From contig NZ_JAFCJX010000006.1 of the NCBI RefSeq assembly GCF_018130695.1, positions 124,001 through 188,000 of the forward strand: a stretch of DNA of 64,000 nucleotides. The letters run 5' to 3'. Origin of the DNA: Bradyrhizobium jicamae (GTDB taxonomy: Bacteria > Pseudomonadota > Alphaproteobacteria > Rhizobiales > Xanthobacteraceae). The notes under the pieces are model-generated. The model did no database searches and was not told the DNA's origin. It worked only from the letters and a program-made list of their open reading frames with translations. The position numbers and the translations under genes are program-made. Positions 28,101-36,803 of the stretch are shown here, one piece after another. The first letter of the stretch is position 1. Every line of letters starts with the position of its first letter.

Positions 28101-28970
28101 TCATTTCCCCGACGTCGCGATCCAGATCCCGGCGAACACCGCGACCAGGCCAAGCACCAGATTTGCGGTGATGGGCTCGCCGACCAATTGGGTGGCGAGC
28201 AGGCCCGCGGCGACCGGGTTGATCGTCATGGTGTTGGCGACGCGGGTCGGCGTCGCCCGCTCCAGCGCCAGCACCCAGAGGATGAAGGCGAGCGCGCCGC
28301 CGGCCACGCCGAGATAGACGCCTGCCATCCATTGCGACGCGCCGAACCGGCTCAGCGTCACCACACTGCCGGTGAAGAGCCCGACGATGACCAGTGCGGC
28401 CGCGCCGGTGCCCATGCCCACGGTGAGAAAGCCGAGCGCGCTGGAGCGGCGGATGAACGGGCGCGACCAGACATTGTAGAAGGCCATGCAGAGCACGGCA
28501 CACATCATGATCAGTTCGCCGCGCCAGGCCCCAACAGGCGCCGACGACAGTCCTGACGCCAGCGCTGCCGCGACGCCGAACACCGCGATGCAGACGCCGA
28601 CGGATTTGCGCATCGTCAGCGGCTCGATGCCGAGCACGGCGCCGACGACCATGGTCGAGAGCGGCAGCGTCGCCAGCGCAAGGCTCGCGCGCGCCGCGGT
28701 CGTGTAGCTCATCGCGATGTTGTAGAGCACGAAGAACACGCCGAAGAAGGCGAAGCCGAGCGCAGCAACGCCGAGCCAGTCGGCACGCTGCGGCCACCGC
28801 ACCTTCAAGACCAGCGCCGCCGGCAGCACGCAGAGAAAGCCGATCGCCCAGCGCAGGATCGCAAGCGTGATCGGATCGGTATTGCCCGCGAGATAGCGTG
28901 TGATCGCAGCGGCCGTGCCGCCGAGACTGCTGGAGACCAATGCCAGCGCGACGCCGATCCACTCGGTCAA
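28101..28970 (-). CDS. DMT (EamA) family transporter
   Basis: A 289-residue protein with ten predicted helices in two EamA repeats; each half ends in the usual conserved pattern (LPLSTMVVGAVLGIEPL and MTINPVAAGLLATQLVGEPIT). The start is taken as TTG at 28970 (TTGACCGAGTGG), eight bases after GGGGA; longer frames upstream overlap the divergent regulator. Substrate unknown; members export amino acids or metabolites. It is divergent from an XRE regulator, which may control it. Confidence 0.8.
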   Translation of the reverse strand: MTEWIGVALALVSSSLGGTAAAITRYLAGNTDPITLAILRWAIGFLCVLPAALVLKVRWPQRADWLGVAALGFAFFGVFFVLYNIAMSYTTAARASLALATLPLSTMVVGAVLGIEPLTMRKSVGVCIAVFGVAAALASGLSSAPVGAWRGELIMMCAVLCMAFYNVWSRPFIRRSSALGFLTVGMGTGAAALVIVGLFTGSVVTLSRFGASQWMAGVYLGVAGGALAFILWVLALERATPTRVANTMTINPVAAGLLATQLVGEPITANLVLGLVAVFAGIWIATSGK

Positions 28971-29051
28971 TGTCCGTCCCCAATGCGTTTCGACTGCCGT
29001 TGTGGCATCTTGCGCGTCAGCATCGTTTCCGCAACTACCTGGCAGGTATTC

Positions 29052-29855
29052 ATGTCGCAGCAGCCCGATTTCGCAGCCAGCCTCCGCGGGTGGCGGCAGC
29101 GCAAGGGTCACTCGCAACTCGAGCTGGCGGGGCGCGCCGGCATTTCGCAACGTCACCTCAGCTTCCTCGAGCTCGGACGCGCGGCGCCGAGCCGCGACAT
29201 GGTCATCAAGCTTGCGGTGGCGCTCGACGTCCCGCTGCGTCAACAGAATGCGCTGCTTGTCGCCGCGGGCTTCGCGCCGGTCTGGCGGCAAACCGATCTC
29301 GCGGCCCCTGAGTTCACCCAGATCCGTCATGCGCTGGATTTCATGCTGGCGCAGCAAGAGCCGTATCCGGCGGTCGCGGTCGATCGGCACTGGAATTTGC
29401 TGCTGGCCAATTCGGGGGCCGTTCGCCTGGTCGAATTCCTGGTCGGGCCGCTGGCGCCAGGCACACCGGTCAATCTCGCCGATGCGCTGGTCGCCCCCAA
29501 CGTGCTGCGGCCGTATCTCACGAACTGGTCCGAGGTCGCCGGCTATTTCATCCGCAGCGTCGAGGCCGATGCCGCGGCCGACGGCACCGCCGCAACCGCC
29601 GACTTGCTGAAGCGCCTGCTGGCCTATGACGGCGTCGCGGCAGCGATCAGCGCCCCACCCTCGATGTCACCGCCCGGCCCCGTTCTCCCGATGCGATTCC
29701 GCAAGGGCGATGTTCGCCTGGAGCTGTTCACCACCATTGCGACGCTGGGCATTCCACAGGACATCACAACGCAGGAATTGCGGATCGAGAGCTTCTTCCC
29801 GCTGGATCAAGAGACCACTCGGACGTTCCGCGCCTGGGCCGAGCGCGGACACTGA
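29052..29855 (+). CDS. XRE-family regulator with MmyB-like ligand domain
   Basis: The 267-residue protein has an N-terminal helix-turn-helix (LRGWRQRKGHSQLELAGRAGISQRHLSFLELGRAAPSRDM is split here: SQLELAGRAG and SQRHLSFLELGR) and a C-terminal MmyB-type domain with AVAVDRHWNLLLANSGAVRL and a final region LRIESFFPLDQETTRTF. Proteins of this class often regulate an adjacent divergent transporter or dehydrogenase gene. Only 81 bases separate it from the DMT transporter start, so a shared control region is likely. Confidence 0.88.
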   Translation: MSQQPDFAASLRGWRQRKGHSQLELAGRAGISQRHLSFLELGRAAPSRDMVIKLAVALDVPLRQQNALLVAAGFAPVWRQTDLAAPEFTQIRHALDFMLAQQEPYPAVAVDRHWNLLLANSGAVRLVEFLVGPLAPGTPVNLADALVAPNVLRPYLTNWSEVAGYFIRSVEADAAADGTAATADLLKRLLAYDGVAAAISAPPSMSPPGPVLPMRFRKGDVRLELFTTIATLGIPQDITTQELRIESFFPLDQETTRTFRAWAERGH

Positions 29856-29874
29856 CTTTCAGCCTGGCGCACCG

Positions 29875-30852
29875 TCAGTGCGCGTGATCGTGGTGCGGAC
29901 AGGTCTCGACCTCGACCGTGATGTGGCTGACGCCACGCAAACCGCCGAGCCGGCGCTTGTAGGTCGCCGGCGGCAGCGGGTGATCGGAGATGACCGAGAT
30001 GACCGCCGCGCGATGCCCCGGTCCCACCTGCCACAGATGCAGGTCGGTGACGCGGTCGCCCTTGGTCTCGATCCGCTCGCGGATCGTGGCTTCGAGCTTG
30101 TCGTCGGCGCTGACGTCGAGCAGCACTGCGCCGGACGCGCGGATCAGGCCAAAGGCCCAGCTTGCGATCACCACGCTGCCGACGATGCCGACCAGCGGAT
30201 CGGCCCACACCCATTGCGCATACATCGCGACCAAGAGCGCACCGATCGCCAGGATCGAGGTTGCCGCATCCGCCAGCACGTGGACATAGGCCGCGCGCAG
30301 ATTGTTGTCGTGGTGATGGTGGTGATCATGATGGTGTTCATGATCATCGTGGTGATGGTCGTGACCGTGATGATGGTGATGATGACCATGATCGTGATCG
30401 TCATGCAGCAGCCAGGCGCTGGCGAGATTGACCACGAGGCCAAGGGCCGCGATCGCGATCGCTTCGCTGTAGGCGATCGGCACCGGATGCAGCAGCCGGT
30501 CAAAGCTCTCCCAGGCGACCTGCAGCGCGATCATCGCCAGAATGATCGCGGACGAGAACGCGGCGAGATCGCCGAACTTGCCGGTGCCGAACGAGAAGCG
30601 CGCATTGCGCGCCTGCTGCCGCGCGAAGAGATAGGCAAGCCCGGCGATCCCCAGCGCCGCCGCATGCGTCGCCATGTGCCAGCCGTCGGCCAGCAGCGCC
30701 ATCGATCCCGACAGCCAGCCGGCGACGATCTCGCCGACCATCATGACCGAGGTCAGCGCGACCACGATCCAGGTCCGTCGCTCGTTGCGACCATGCGTGG
30801 CGCCGAGGAAGACGTGCTCGTGGGTCCACTGGTCAATTGAATGTGAGTGCAT
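29875..30852 (-). CDS. dmeF: CDF-family divalent metal exporter, DmeF-like
   Basis: A 325-residue cation diffusion facilitator with six helices. It starts MHSHSIDQWTHEHVFLG, typical of DmeF. Motifs: LLADGWHMATHAAALG in TM2 and VHVLADAATSILAIGA in TM5, supplying the His/Asp metal ligands. Between TM4 and TM5 lies a strikingly His/Asp-rich loop of about 35 residues. A C-terminal cytoplasmic domain follows, ending CPHHDHAH. DmeF exports Co and Ni in rhizobia. No dmeR (RcnR/CsoR) gene is adjacent. The ATG at 30852 was chosen because an upstream frame adds non-conserved residues. Confidence 0.88.
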   Translation of the reverse strand: MHSHSIDQWTHEHVFLGATHGRNERRTWIVVALTSVMMVGEIVAGWLSGSMALLADGWHMATHAAALGIAGLAYLFARQQARNARFSFGTGKFGDLAAFSSAIILAMIALQVAWESFDRLLHPVPIAYSEAIAIAALGLVVNLASAWLLHDDHDHGHHHHHHGHDHHHDDHEHHHDHHHHHDNNLRAAYVHVLADAATSILAIGALLVAMYAQWVWADPLVGIVGSVVIASWAFGLIRASGAVLLDVSADDKLEATIRERIETKGDRVTDLHLWQVGPGHRAAVISVISDHPLPPATYKRRLGGLRGVSHITVEVETCPHHDHAH

Positions 30853-31171
30853 CAGACGTCTCTTGGGAACATGAAGGAATCTGCTGGGAATATAGAGGTT
30901 TTCGTCGCGAACTCGAAGCGGTTCCATGACGCAAAATCGCGTGGCCGCGTTGACAATCCGAGGACGCTTTTGGTCTATTCCCCACCCATTGGGGGTGCTG
31001 CGATCCCCTCATGAGGCGACATGCCGAAGTATCGCGTCCCGTTTTGACGAGGGCGCGCGCATGTCCAAATCAATTCCACACCATCGATCCGACGAACCTG
31101 GCTGCACGCTGCCGTGCGCCGGGATTCCTGTCGCACGACTGACATTTTGGGGCCTACCGAAGGAGCACATC
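30853..31171. other. 319-base intergenic region with conserved chromate-block leader
   Basis: It lies between dmeF (minus) and the DUF1259 gene (plus). It contains the 45-base segment at 31000-31044 that is closely repeated upstream of the chrB-like gene. An in-frame ATG at 31061 exists but would place a hydrophilic stretch before the signal peptide. Confidence 0.55.
31000..31044 (+). promoter_or_regulatory. Duplicated leader element, copy upstream of the DUF1259 gene
   Basis: Thirty-eight of 45 bases match 33499-33543 without gaps. Shared parts include GAGGCG, CATGCC and ATCGCGTCC. Location upstream of two functionally linked genes suggests a common regulatory signal. Confidence 0.55.
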
Positions 31172-32059
31172 ATGAAGCAGATCCTCACGGCGCTTGCGAT
31201 CGGTATCGTATCCAGTGTTACGGCGGCCCGTGCCGCCGACATCGACTGGAGCAAGGTCGATGCCGCACTCGGCAAGACCGCCACGGTGAGCGGCGAGGTT
31301 CGCCGCTACGGCCTGCCCCGCTCCGACCTCCACGTCACCCTGGATGGCGTGACCATCAAGCCGGCGCTGGCACTCGGCGGTTGGGTCGCCTTCGCGCCGA
31401 TGCATGGCGAGGCCATGGTGATGGGCGATCTCGTGCTGCTGGACAACGAGATCACGCCTGTCATGACCAAGCTGCTCGATTCCGGTCTGGAGATCACGGC
31501 GATCCACAACCACATTCTCCGCGCCTCGCCCGCGACCTTCTACATGCATGTCGGCGGACACGGCGATCCCGAGAAGCTGGCATCGGCGATCCGCGCGGCG
31601 CTCACCTCGGGCAGCAAGACGCCGTTCGAGCCGCCGGCGACGACGGCTGCGGCCCCGCCGAAGCTCGACCTCGACACCGCCGGGATCGACGCCGCGATGG
31701 GCGCCCAGGGGAAGGAGACCGGCGGGGTCTACCAGTTCGGCATCCCGCGCCGCGATCCGGTCAAGGACGGCGGCATGCCGATCACCACGGCGATGGGCGG
31801 CGCCAATGCGATCAACTTCCAGCCGACCGGGAACGGCAAGGCGGCGATCACCGGCGATTTCCTCGTGACCGGCAACGAGGTCAATCCGCTGATCCGGGCG
31901 CTGCGCGCCGGCGACATCGAGGTCACCGCGATCCACAGCCACATGCTCGACGAGGAGCCGCGGATGTTCTTCGTCCATTTCTGGGCCAATAACGACGCGG
32001 TGAAGCTTGCGAAGGGTGTTCGCGCCGCGCTCGACAAGACCGCGGTCGCGCAACACTAG
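31172..32059 (+). CDS. Periplasmic DUF1259 (LppY/LpqO-like) protein, chromate-block member
   Basis: The start MKQILTALAIGIVSSVTAARAAD follows AAGGAG at ideal distance and gives a signal peptide; the 295-residue product is therefore exported. It contains two DUF1259 repeats, one with VTLDGVTIKPALALGGWVAF and ITAIHNHILRASPATFYMHV, the other with ITGDFLVTGNEVNPLIRAL and VTAIHSHMLDEEPRMFFVHFW. Conserved His residues suggest metal binding. DUF1259 genes often accompany chromate-resistance genes; its leader is shared with the chrB-like gene, supporting a functional link. Biochemical role unknown. Confidence 0.85.
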   Translation: MKQILTALAIGIVSSVTAARAADIDWSKVDAALGKTATVSGEVRRYGLPRSDLHVTLDGVTIKPALALGGWVAFAPMHGEAMVMGDLVLLDNEITPVMTKLLDSGLEITAIHNHILRASPATFYMHVGGHGDPEKLASAIRAALTSGSKTPFEPPATTAAAPPKLDLDTAGIDAAMGAQGKETGGVYQFGIPRRDPVKDGGMPITTAMGGANAINFQPTGNGKAAITGDFLVTGNEVNPLIRALRAGDIEVTAIHSHMLDEEPRMFFVHFWANNDAVKLAKGVRAALDKTAVAQH

Positions 32060-32062
32060 AAA

Positions 32063-33301
32063 TCAGCCTGCCTCCTCCGGCGGCTTGATGTGACGGAACG
32101 AGACCAGCAGCGCGAGGTCGTAGCCGATCTTGAGCGCCCCGCAGATGATCAGCGGCAGACCGGGAAAAGCCGTCGTCAGCAGCACGCCCGCGATCGCCGG
32201 GCTGATCGCGGATGCGAGGCTGCGCGGCACGGCGGTGACACCAGCCGCGGCCGGCCGCTCCGGCGGCGTCACCACGGCCATCACATAGGAGGTGCGGGTC
32301 GGCACATCCATCTGCGACAGCGCCGCGCGCAGCAGCAGCAGGCCGAGCGCGAGATAGAGGTTCGGCGACAGCGCCGCCAGGATCAGGAAGATGCTGGACG
32401 GGATATGCGTGAACACCATGGTGTTGACGAGCCCGATGCGCTTTGCGATCCAAGCGGCAACGGGATAAGAGAACGCGCTCAGCGTGCTCGACCAGAAGAA
32501 GAACAGGCCCGCCGCCGACAGCGACAGGTCGAAACGCTGGAACAACCAGAGCACCAGCAGCGACTGCGCGACAAAGCCACCGGCAAAGGCGTCGACGCTG
32601 AACAGCGCCGCGAGCTTGTAGACCGTGCGCTTGCTCGGACCAAGCGCGACCTGCCCTGCCCTCGCCTCGGCATGCGCATGCGGCACCTGCCGGTAGAGCA
32701 GCGCGCAGATCATCCCGAGCGCGGCATAGGCATAGAACATCGCGCGGAAGGCGCCGAGCTGGGTTGCCCCCGCCGAGACCATGATGTCGGGCAATGACGC
32801 GGCGAGCGAGCCCGCAGCCGCGCAGAGCGCGCCGATCAGGCTGTAGCGCGCGAACACCTGCGTGCGTCGCGCATCCGACGCGGTCCGCGCCAGCACGGCA
32901 TGCTCGAGCGGCACGGCGACGCCGAGATCGCCGCCGGAGGGATTGACGGTGCCGATGAAGCCGACCAGCGCGATCAGCGTGAGATGCTCGACATTGGGAA
33001 ACGCGATTCCCGTCGCGATCATCAGCCCGGCCCCGAACAGCAGCAGCATGCGCAGGTCGAAGCGCGGCGCGATCCAGCCGATCAGCAGCGTGAGCGCCGC
33101 CGTTCCGAGCAGCGATGCCGTGGCGACGATTCCGACCGCGACGGCGTCATAGCCGAGCGCCGTCATGTAGGCCGGCAGGATGATGATGGCAAATCCGTCA
33201 CCGAAGCCGCGCAGCGCCCGCGCGGCATACAGCAAGCCGATCAGGGACGCGCCCGATGAAGTCGTTGTTTGCGTTGAGATGCTCGTCATCCTGACGTCCA
33301 T
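32063..33301 (-). CDS. MFS transporter within the chromate block
   Basis: From MDVRMTSISTQTTTSSGASL (ribosome site GAGGAAG) the protein has 412 residues and about twelve helices, with GWIAPRFDLRMLLLFGAGL as the TM2-3 loop and a region SQMDVPTRTSYVMAVVTPPERPAAAGVTAVPR in the second half (seen as SQMDVPTRTSYVM and TPPERPAAAGV). That second-half pattern is typical of MFS genes seen with chromate or arsenate resistance. It lies between the DUF1259 gene (convergent, 3-base gap) and chrB (divergent), so it is probably part of the same island. Substrate unknown. Confidence 0.82.
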   Translation of the reverse strand: MDVRMTSISTQTTTSSGASLIGLLYAARALRGFGDGFAIIILPAYMTALGYDAVAVGIVATASLLGTAALTLLIGWIAPRFDLRMLLLFGAGLMIATGIAFPNVEHLTLIALVGFIGTVNPSGGDLGVAVPLEHAVLARTASDARRTQVFARYSLIGALCAAAGSLAASLPDIMVSAGATQLGAFRAMFYAYAALGMICALLYRQVPHAHAEARAGQVALGPSKRTVYKLAALFSVDAFAGGFVAQSLLVLWLFQRFDLSLSAAGLFFFWSSTLSAFSYPVAAWIAKRIGLVNTMVFTHIPSSIFLILAALSPNLYLALGLLLLRAALSQMDVPTRTSYVMAVVTPPERPAAAGVTAVPRSLASAISPAIAGVLLTTAFPGLPLIICGALKIGYDLALLVSFRHIKPPEEAG

Positions 33302-33498
33302 GCGCGCTTCCTCGCGAGAAGCGAGGTCTGCGCAGAGCTTGGACGGAGCCGTCTGACGGGGAGTCTGCATTTCCCCGATGTCGTCAACGCTAAGTCGGAA
33401 CAACGGCTTGCGCAAGCGCCGCGCGCGCTGCGGCGAAATTTGTCTGCCCTGATTGACAGCCCGCGCGGCTTTGGCTGTAATGCCCGCATGGGGATTGA

Positions 33499-33543
33499 GC
33501 GATCTCCCCACGAGGCGCCATGCCCAAGAATCGCGTCCTGTTT
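33499..33543 (+). promoter_or_regulatory. Duplicated leader element, copy upstream of the chrB-like gene
   Basis: Second copy of the element at 31000-31044. It ends 20 bases before the ATG of the chrB-like gene, so it may be part of the 5' untranslated region or promoter. Confidence 0.55.
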
Positions 33544-33563
33544 CGCTTTGCGAGGACGCAAAC

Positions 33564-34382
33564 ATGTCATCCTACACCACGATATCTGCCGACAAGCTTT
33601 CCAAATTGATCGGGACGGCGAACATGCCGACCCTGATCGACGTTCGGACCGACGAGGATTTCGCCGCCGACCAGCGGCTGATTCCCGGCGCAATCAGACG
33701 CAGCCATCAGGATGCCGGCGACTGGAGCGGCAATTTTTCCGGAGACTCGGCCATCGTCGTCTGCCTGCGCGGCGCCAAACTCGCCCAGGGCACTGCGGCC
33801 TGGTTGCGGCATGCCAATGTCGCCGCGGAGACGCTCGAAGGCGGCTTTGAAGGCTGGAAAGAGGCCAGGCTGCCGCTGGTGAACGCGTCAAAGCTGCCGC
33901 CGCGCGACGCCAAGGGGCGCACGGTCTGGGTGACGCGGGCACGGCCGAAGATCGACCGCATCGCCTGCCCCTGGCTGATCCGTCGCTTCGTCGATCCGGG
34001 CGCCGTGTTCCTGTTCGTGGCTCCGTCCGAGGTTGTCGCCGTCGGCGAGCGCTTCAACGCAGCTCCCTTCGACATCGAGAACACGTTCTGGAGCCACCGC
34101 GGCGAGCTCTGCACCTTCGATGTCATGATCGAGGAATTTGGCCTGGCGACGCCGCCGCTGCTGCGGCTCGCCACCATGGTGCGCGCCGCCGACACCGCAC
34201 GGCTCGATCTGTCGCCGGAAGCGCCGGGCCTGCTCGCCGCCTCGCTCGGGCTGTCGCGGATCCATGACGACGACCTTGCGCAGCTCGAGGCCGGCATGCT
34301 GCTCTATGATGCTTTCTATCGCTGGTGCCGCGACGCCTCCGGCGAGACCCACAACTGGCCGACCAACAAGGCGAAATCGTAA
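33564..34382 (+). CDS. chrB: Rhodanese-ChrB fusion, chromate resistance protein
   Basis: The 272-residue protein has an N-terminal rhodanese domain (MPTLIDVRTDEDFAAD, active-site-like Cys in IVVCLRGAKLAQGTAAWL) and a C-terminal ChrB domain (TVWVTRARPKIDRIACPWLIRR, FWSHRGELCTFDVMIEEF, ending ETHNWPT). ChrB-type proteins regulate or support ChrA efflux. The stop codon overlaps the chrA start as TAATG, so the two are translationally coupled. ATG at 33564 follows GAGGACGC. The fusion is frequent in Bradyrhizobium-type chromate loci. Confidence 0.9.
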   Translation: MSSYTTISADKLSKLIGTANMPTLIDVRTDEDFAADQRLIPGAIRRSHQDAGDWSGNFSGDSAIVVCLRGAKLAQGTAAWLRHANVAAETLEGGFEGWKEARLPLVNASKLPPRDAKGRTVWVTRARPKIDRIACPWLIRRFVDPGAVFLFVAPSEVVAVGERFNAAPFDIENTFWSHRGELCTFDVMIEEFGLATPPLLRLATMVRAADTARLDLSPEAPGLLAASLGLSRIHDDDLAQLEAGMLLYDAFYRWCRDASGETHNWPTNKAKS

Positions 34383-35770
34383 TGGACGCGAGCATGACCG
34401 AGGTGGCCGGCGACGATGCCGGCCACCGCATCAGCCTTGGTGAGGCCTTCCGGGTCTGGCTCCGCGTCGCCTGCCTTTCCTTCGGCGGACCCGCGGGCCA
34501 GATCGCGGTGATGCACCGCATCCTGGTGGAGGAGAAGCACTGGATCTCCGAGCATCGCTTCCTGCATGCGCTGAACTACTGCATGCTGCTGCCGGGCCCG
34601 GAGGCGCAGCAGCTCGCGACCTATATCGGCTGGCTGCTGCACCGGACCGCCGGCGGCATCATGGCCGGCGGCCTGTTCATCCTGCCCGGCATCATCGCCA
34701 TCATGGGCCTGAGCTACATCTACGCGGCCTACGGCAATGTCGGCTTCGTCGAGGCGCTGTTCTTCGGGCTGAAGGCAGCCGTGCTCGCGATCGTGATCCA
34801 GGCCGTGGTGCGCGTCGGCAAACGCGCGCTGCGCAACAATATCATGATCGCGCTCGCCGGCATCGCCTTCGTCGCGATCTTCTTTTTCGGCGTGCCCTTC
34901 CCGATCATCATCATCGCCGCCGGCGTGATCGGCTATCTCGGCGCGCGCAGCGGTCGGCCGGAGTTTGCTGCGACCGAGCATGGCGGAAGTGGCAAGAAGG
35001 CCGCCGTCGACAGCCTGTTCGGCGACGAACTACCGGAGCACGTCCGCCCCAGCCTGCCGCGTGCGCTCCGCGTCGGCGCGTTCTGGCTATCGCTGTGGCT
35101 GGTGCCGGTCGCAGCGCTGCTGATCGGGCTCGGAGAGGCCAATGTGTTCAGCCAGATCGCGCTGTTCTTCTCCAAGATGGCGCTGGTCACGTTCGGCGGA
35201 GCCTATGCGGTGCTGGCCTACGTCGCCCAGCAAGCCGTCGAGCATTATCACTGGGTGCAGCCGCGCGAGATGCTGGATGGCCTCGGGATGGCCGAGACCA
35301 CGCCGGGCCCGCTGATCATGGTGCTGCAGTTCGTGGGCTTCATGGCGGCGTTCCGGGATCCCAACGGGCTGTCGCCAATGCTCGCCGGCACGCTCGGTGG
35401 CCTGCTCGCGACCTGGGTGACGTTCACGCCCTGCTTCCTCTGGATTTTCCTGGGAGGTCCGTTCATCGAGACCTTGCGCGGCAACAAGGGGCTGGCCGGC
35501 GCGCTGACCGCGATCACCGCGGCGGTGGTCGGCGTGATCCTGAACCTGTCGATCTGGTTCGCGCTGCACACCCTGTTCCGCCAGACCATGCCGGTGCATT
35601 CGCTCGGATTGTCGTTCGACATGCCGGTTCCGAGCAGCGTCGATATCCCCGCGTTGATCCTGTCGATCGCGGCGGCGACCGCGATCTTCCGTTTCAATGT
35701 CGGGATGCTCTGGGTGCTGGCGGGATCGTGCCTCGCCGGCATCGCTGCGCGGATGGTAGGATTGATCTAG
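34382..35770 (+). CDS. chrA: Chromate efflux transporter ChrA
   Basis: A 462-residue long-chain CHR transporter with two homologous halves, carrying the paired motifs SFGGPAGQIAVMHR (N half) and TFGGAYAVLAYVAQQ (C half), and the PGP segments LLPGPEAQQLATYIG and AETTPGPLIMVLQFVG. It exports chromate across the inner membrane. It overlaps the chrB stop by one base. The convergent CDF gene ends six bases downstream. Confidence 0.95.
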   Translation: MDASMTEVAGDDAGHRISLGEAFRVWLRVACLSFGGPAGQIAVMHRILVEEKHWISEHRFLHALNYCMLLPGPEAQQLATYIGWLLHRTAGGIMAGGLFILPGIIAIMGLSYIYAAYGNVGFVEALFFGLKAAVLAIVIQAVVRVGKRALRNNIMIALAGIAFVAIFFFGVPFPIIIIAAGVIGYLGARSGRPEFAATEHGGSGKKAAVDSLFGDELPEHVRPSLPRALRVGAFWLSLWLVPVAALLIGLGEANVFSQIALFFSKMALVTFGGAYAVLAYVAQQAVEHYHWVQPREMLDGLGMAETTPGPLIMVLQFVGFMAAFRDPNGLSPMLAGTLGGLLATWVTFTPCFLWIFLGGPFIETLRGNKGLAGALTAITAAVVGVILNLSIWFALHTLFRQTMPVHSLGLSFDMPVPSSVDIPALILSIAAATAIFRFNVGMLWVLAGSCLAGIAARMVGLI

Positions 35771-35776
35771 GCGAAC

Positions 35777-36745
35777 TCACACCATCTCCGCCGGTGCCAG
35801 CCGGCACGTTTCGCTGCTGATCTCGACCTGCAGGGTCGAATGATGAATCCTGAACCGGTGCGACAGCTCCTCGCAAACGTGATGCAGGAACGCATCGTCA
35901 TGCCCGTCCGGTCGTACCAGATGCGCGGTCAGCGCGGTCTCGCTGGTGCTCATCGCCCAGACGTGGAGATCGTGCACCTCGGTGACCCCATCGAGCGAGG
36001 CCAGATAATCCCGCACCGCGCGCAGCTCGATGCCGCGCGGCACCGCGTCGAGCGCGAGGTTGACGCTGTCGCGCGCCAGCTCCCAGCCGCTGACCAGCAC
36101 GACGGCGGCAATGACGAGGCTGATCGCGGGATCGAGCCATTGCCAGCCGGTGGCCATGATCAGGAGCGCGGCAACGACCACGCCGAGCGAGACGCCGGCA
36201 TCGGCGGCCATGTGGAGATAGGCGCCGCGGACATTGAGATCGCCGTGCCGGCCGCGCATGAACATCAGCGCCGTGCCGCCATTGATCATGATACCGAGCG
36301 CGGCGACCCAGACCACGGTCCAGCTCGCCACCTCGGCCGGCGCGCGCAGGCGGTTGATCGCCTCCACCGCGATGCCGCCGACGGCGATCAGCAACAGGCC
36401 GGCGTTGACCAGCGCGGCGAGGATCGACGCGCGGCGATAGCCGTAGGTGTGCGTCTCGGTCGGCCGCCGGCCCGCGAGCCAGGCGCCGCCCCAGGCCAGC
36501 AGCAGCGCGATCACGTCGGAGAGATTGTGGACGGCATCCGAGACCAGCGCCAGCGAATTGGCGGCATAGCCGAACACCAGCTCGGCCACGACGAACGCCG
36601 CGTTCAGCGACGCCCCAATCGCAAATGCCGCGCCAAAGCTCGTGGGCGCGTGACTGTGTCCGGCATGGCCATGGGAGTGGCCGTGGGAATGATCATGCGA
36701 ATGATTCCCATGGCCGTGATCGTGGTGATGATGGTCGTGCGCCAT
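35777..36745 (-). CDS. CDF-family zinc/cobalt exporter (CzcD/ZitB-like)
   Basis: A 322-residue cation diffusion facilitator. The first 33 residues are almost entirely His, Asp and Gly. Six helices follow, with metal ligands in SDAVHNLSDVIALLLAWGG (TM2) and YLHMAADAGVSLGVVVAA (TM5). The cytoplasmic domain contains VTEVHDLHVWAMSTSETALTAHL. Substrate is likely Zn, Co or Cd. A pair of AATACTATT direct repeats upstream may be an operator. Together with dmeF it brackets the chromate genes. Confidence 0.9.
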   Translation of the reverse strand: MAHDHHHHDHGHGNHSHDHSHGHSHGHAGHSHAPTSFGAAFAIGASLNAAFVVAELVFGYAANSLALVSDAVHNLSDVIALLLAWGGAWLAGRRPTETHTYGYRRASILAALVNAGLLLIAVGGIAVEAINRLRAPAEVASWTVVWVAALGIMINGGTALMFMRGRHGDLNVRGAYLHMAADAGVSLGVVVAALLIMATGWQWLDPAISLVIAAVVLVSGWELARDSVNLALDAVPRGIELRAVRDYLASLDGVTEVHDLHVWAMSTSETALTAHLVRPDGHDDAFLHHVCEELSHRFRIHHSTLQVEISSETCRLAPAEMV

Positions 36746-36772
36746 GGCGCCGTTATAGCGCGCGGATTTTCG

Positions 36773-36803
36773 AATACTATTACAGCAACCGCGTAATACT
36801 ATT
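36773..36803 (-). promoter_or_regulatory. Direct-repeat candidate operator upstream of the CDF gene
   Basis: Two identical AATACTATT nonamers start 22 bases apart in an otherwise GC-rich surrounding. They lie 28-58 bases upstream of the CDF start; the second touches the stop codon of the quinoprotein gene. Confidence 0.45.
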
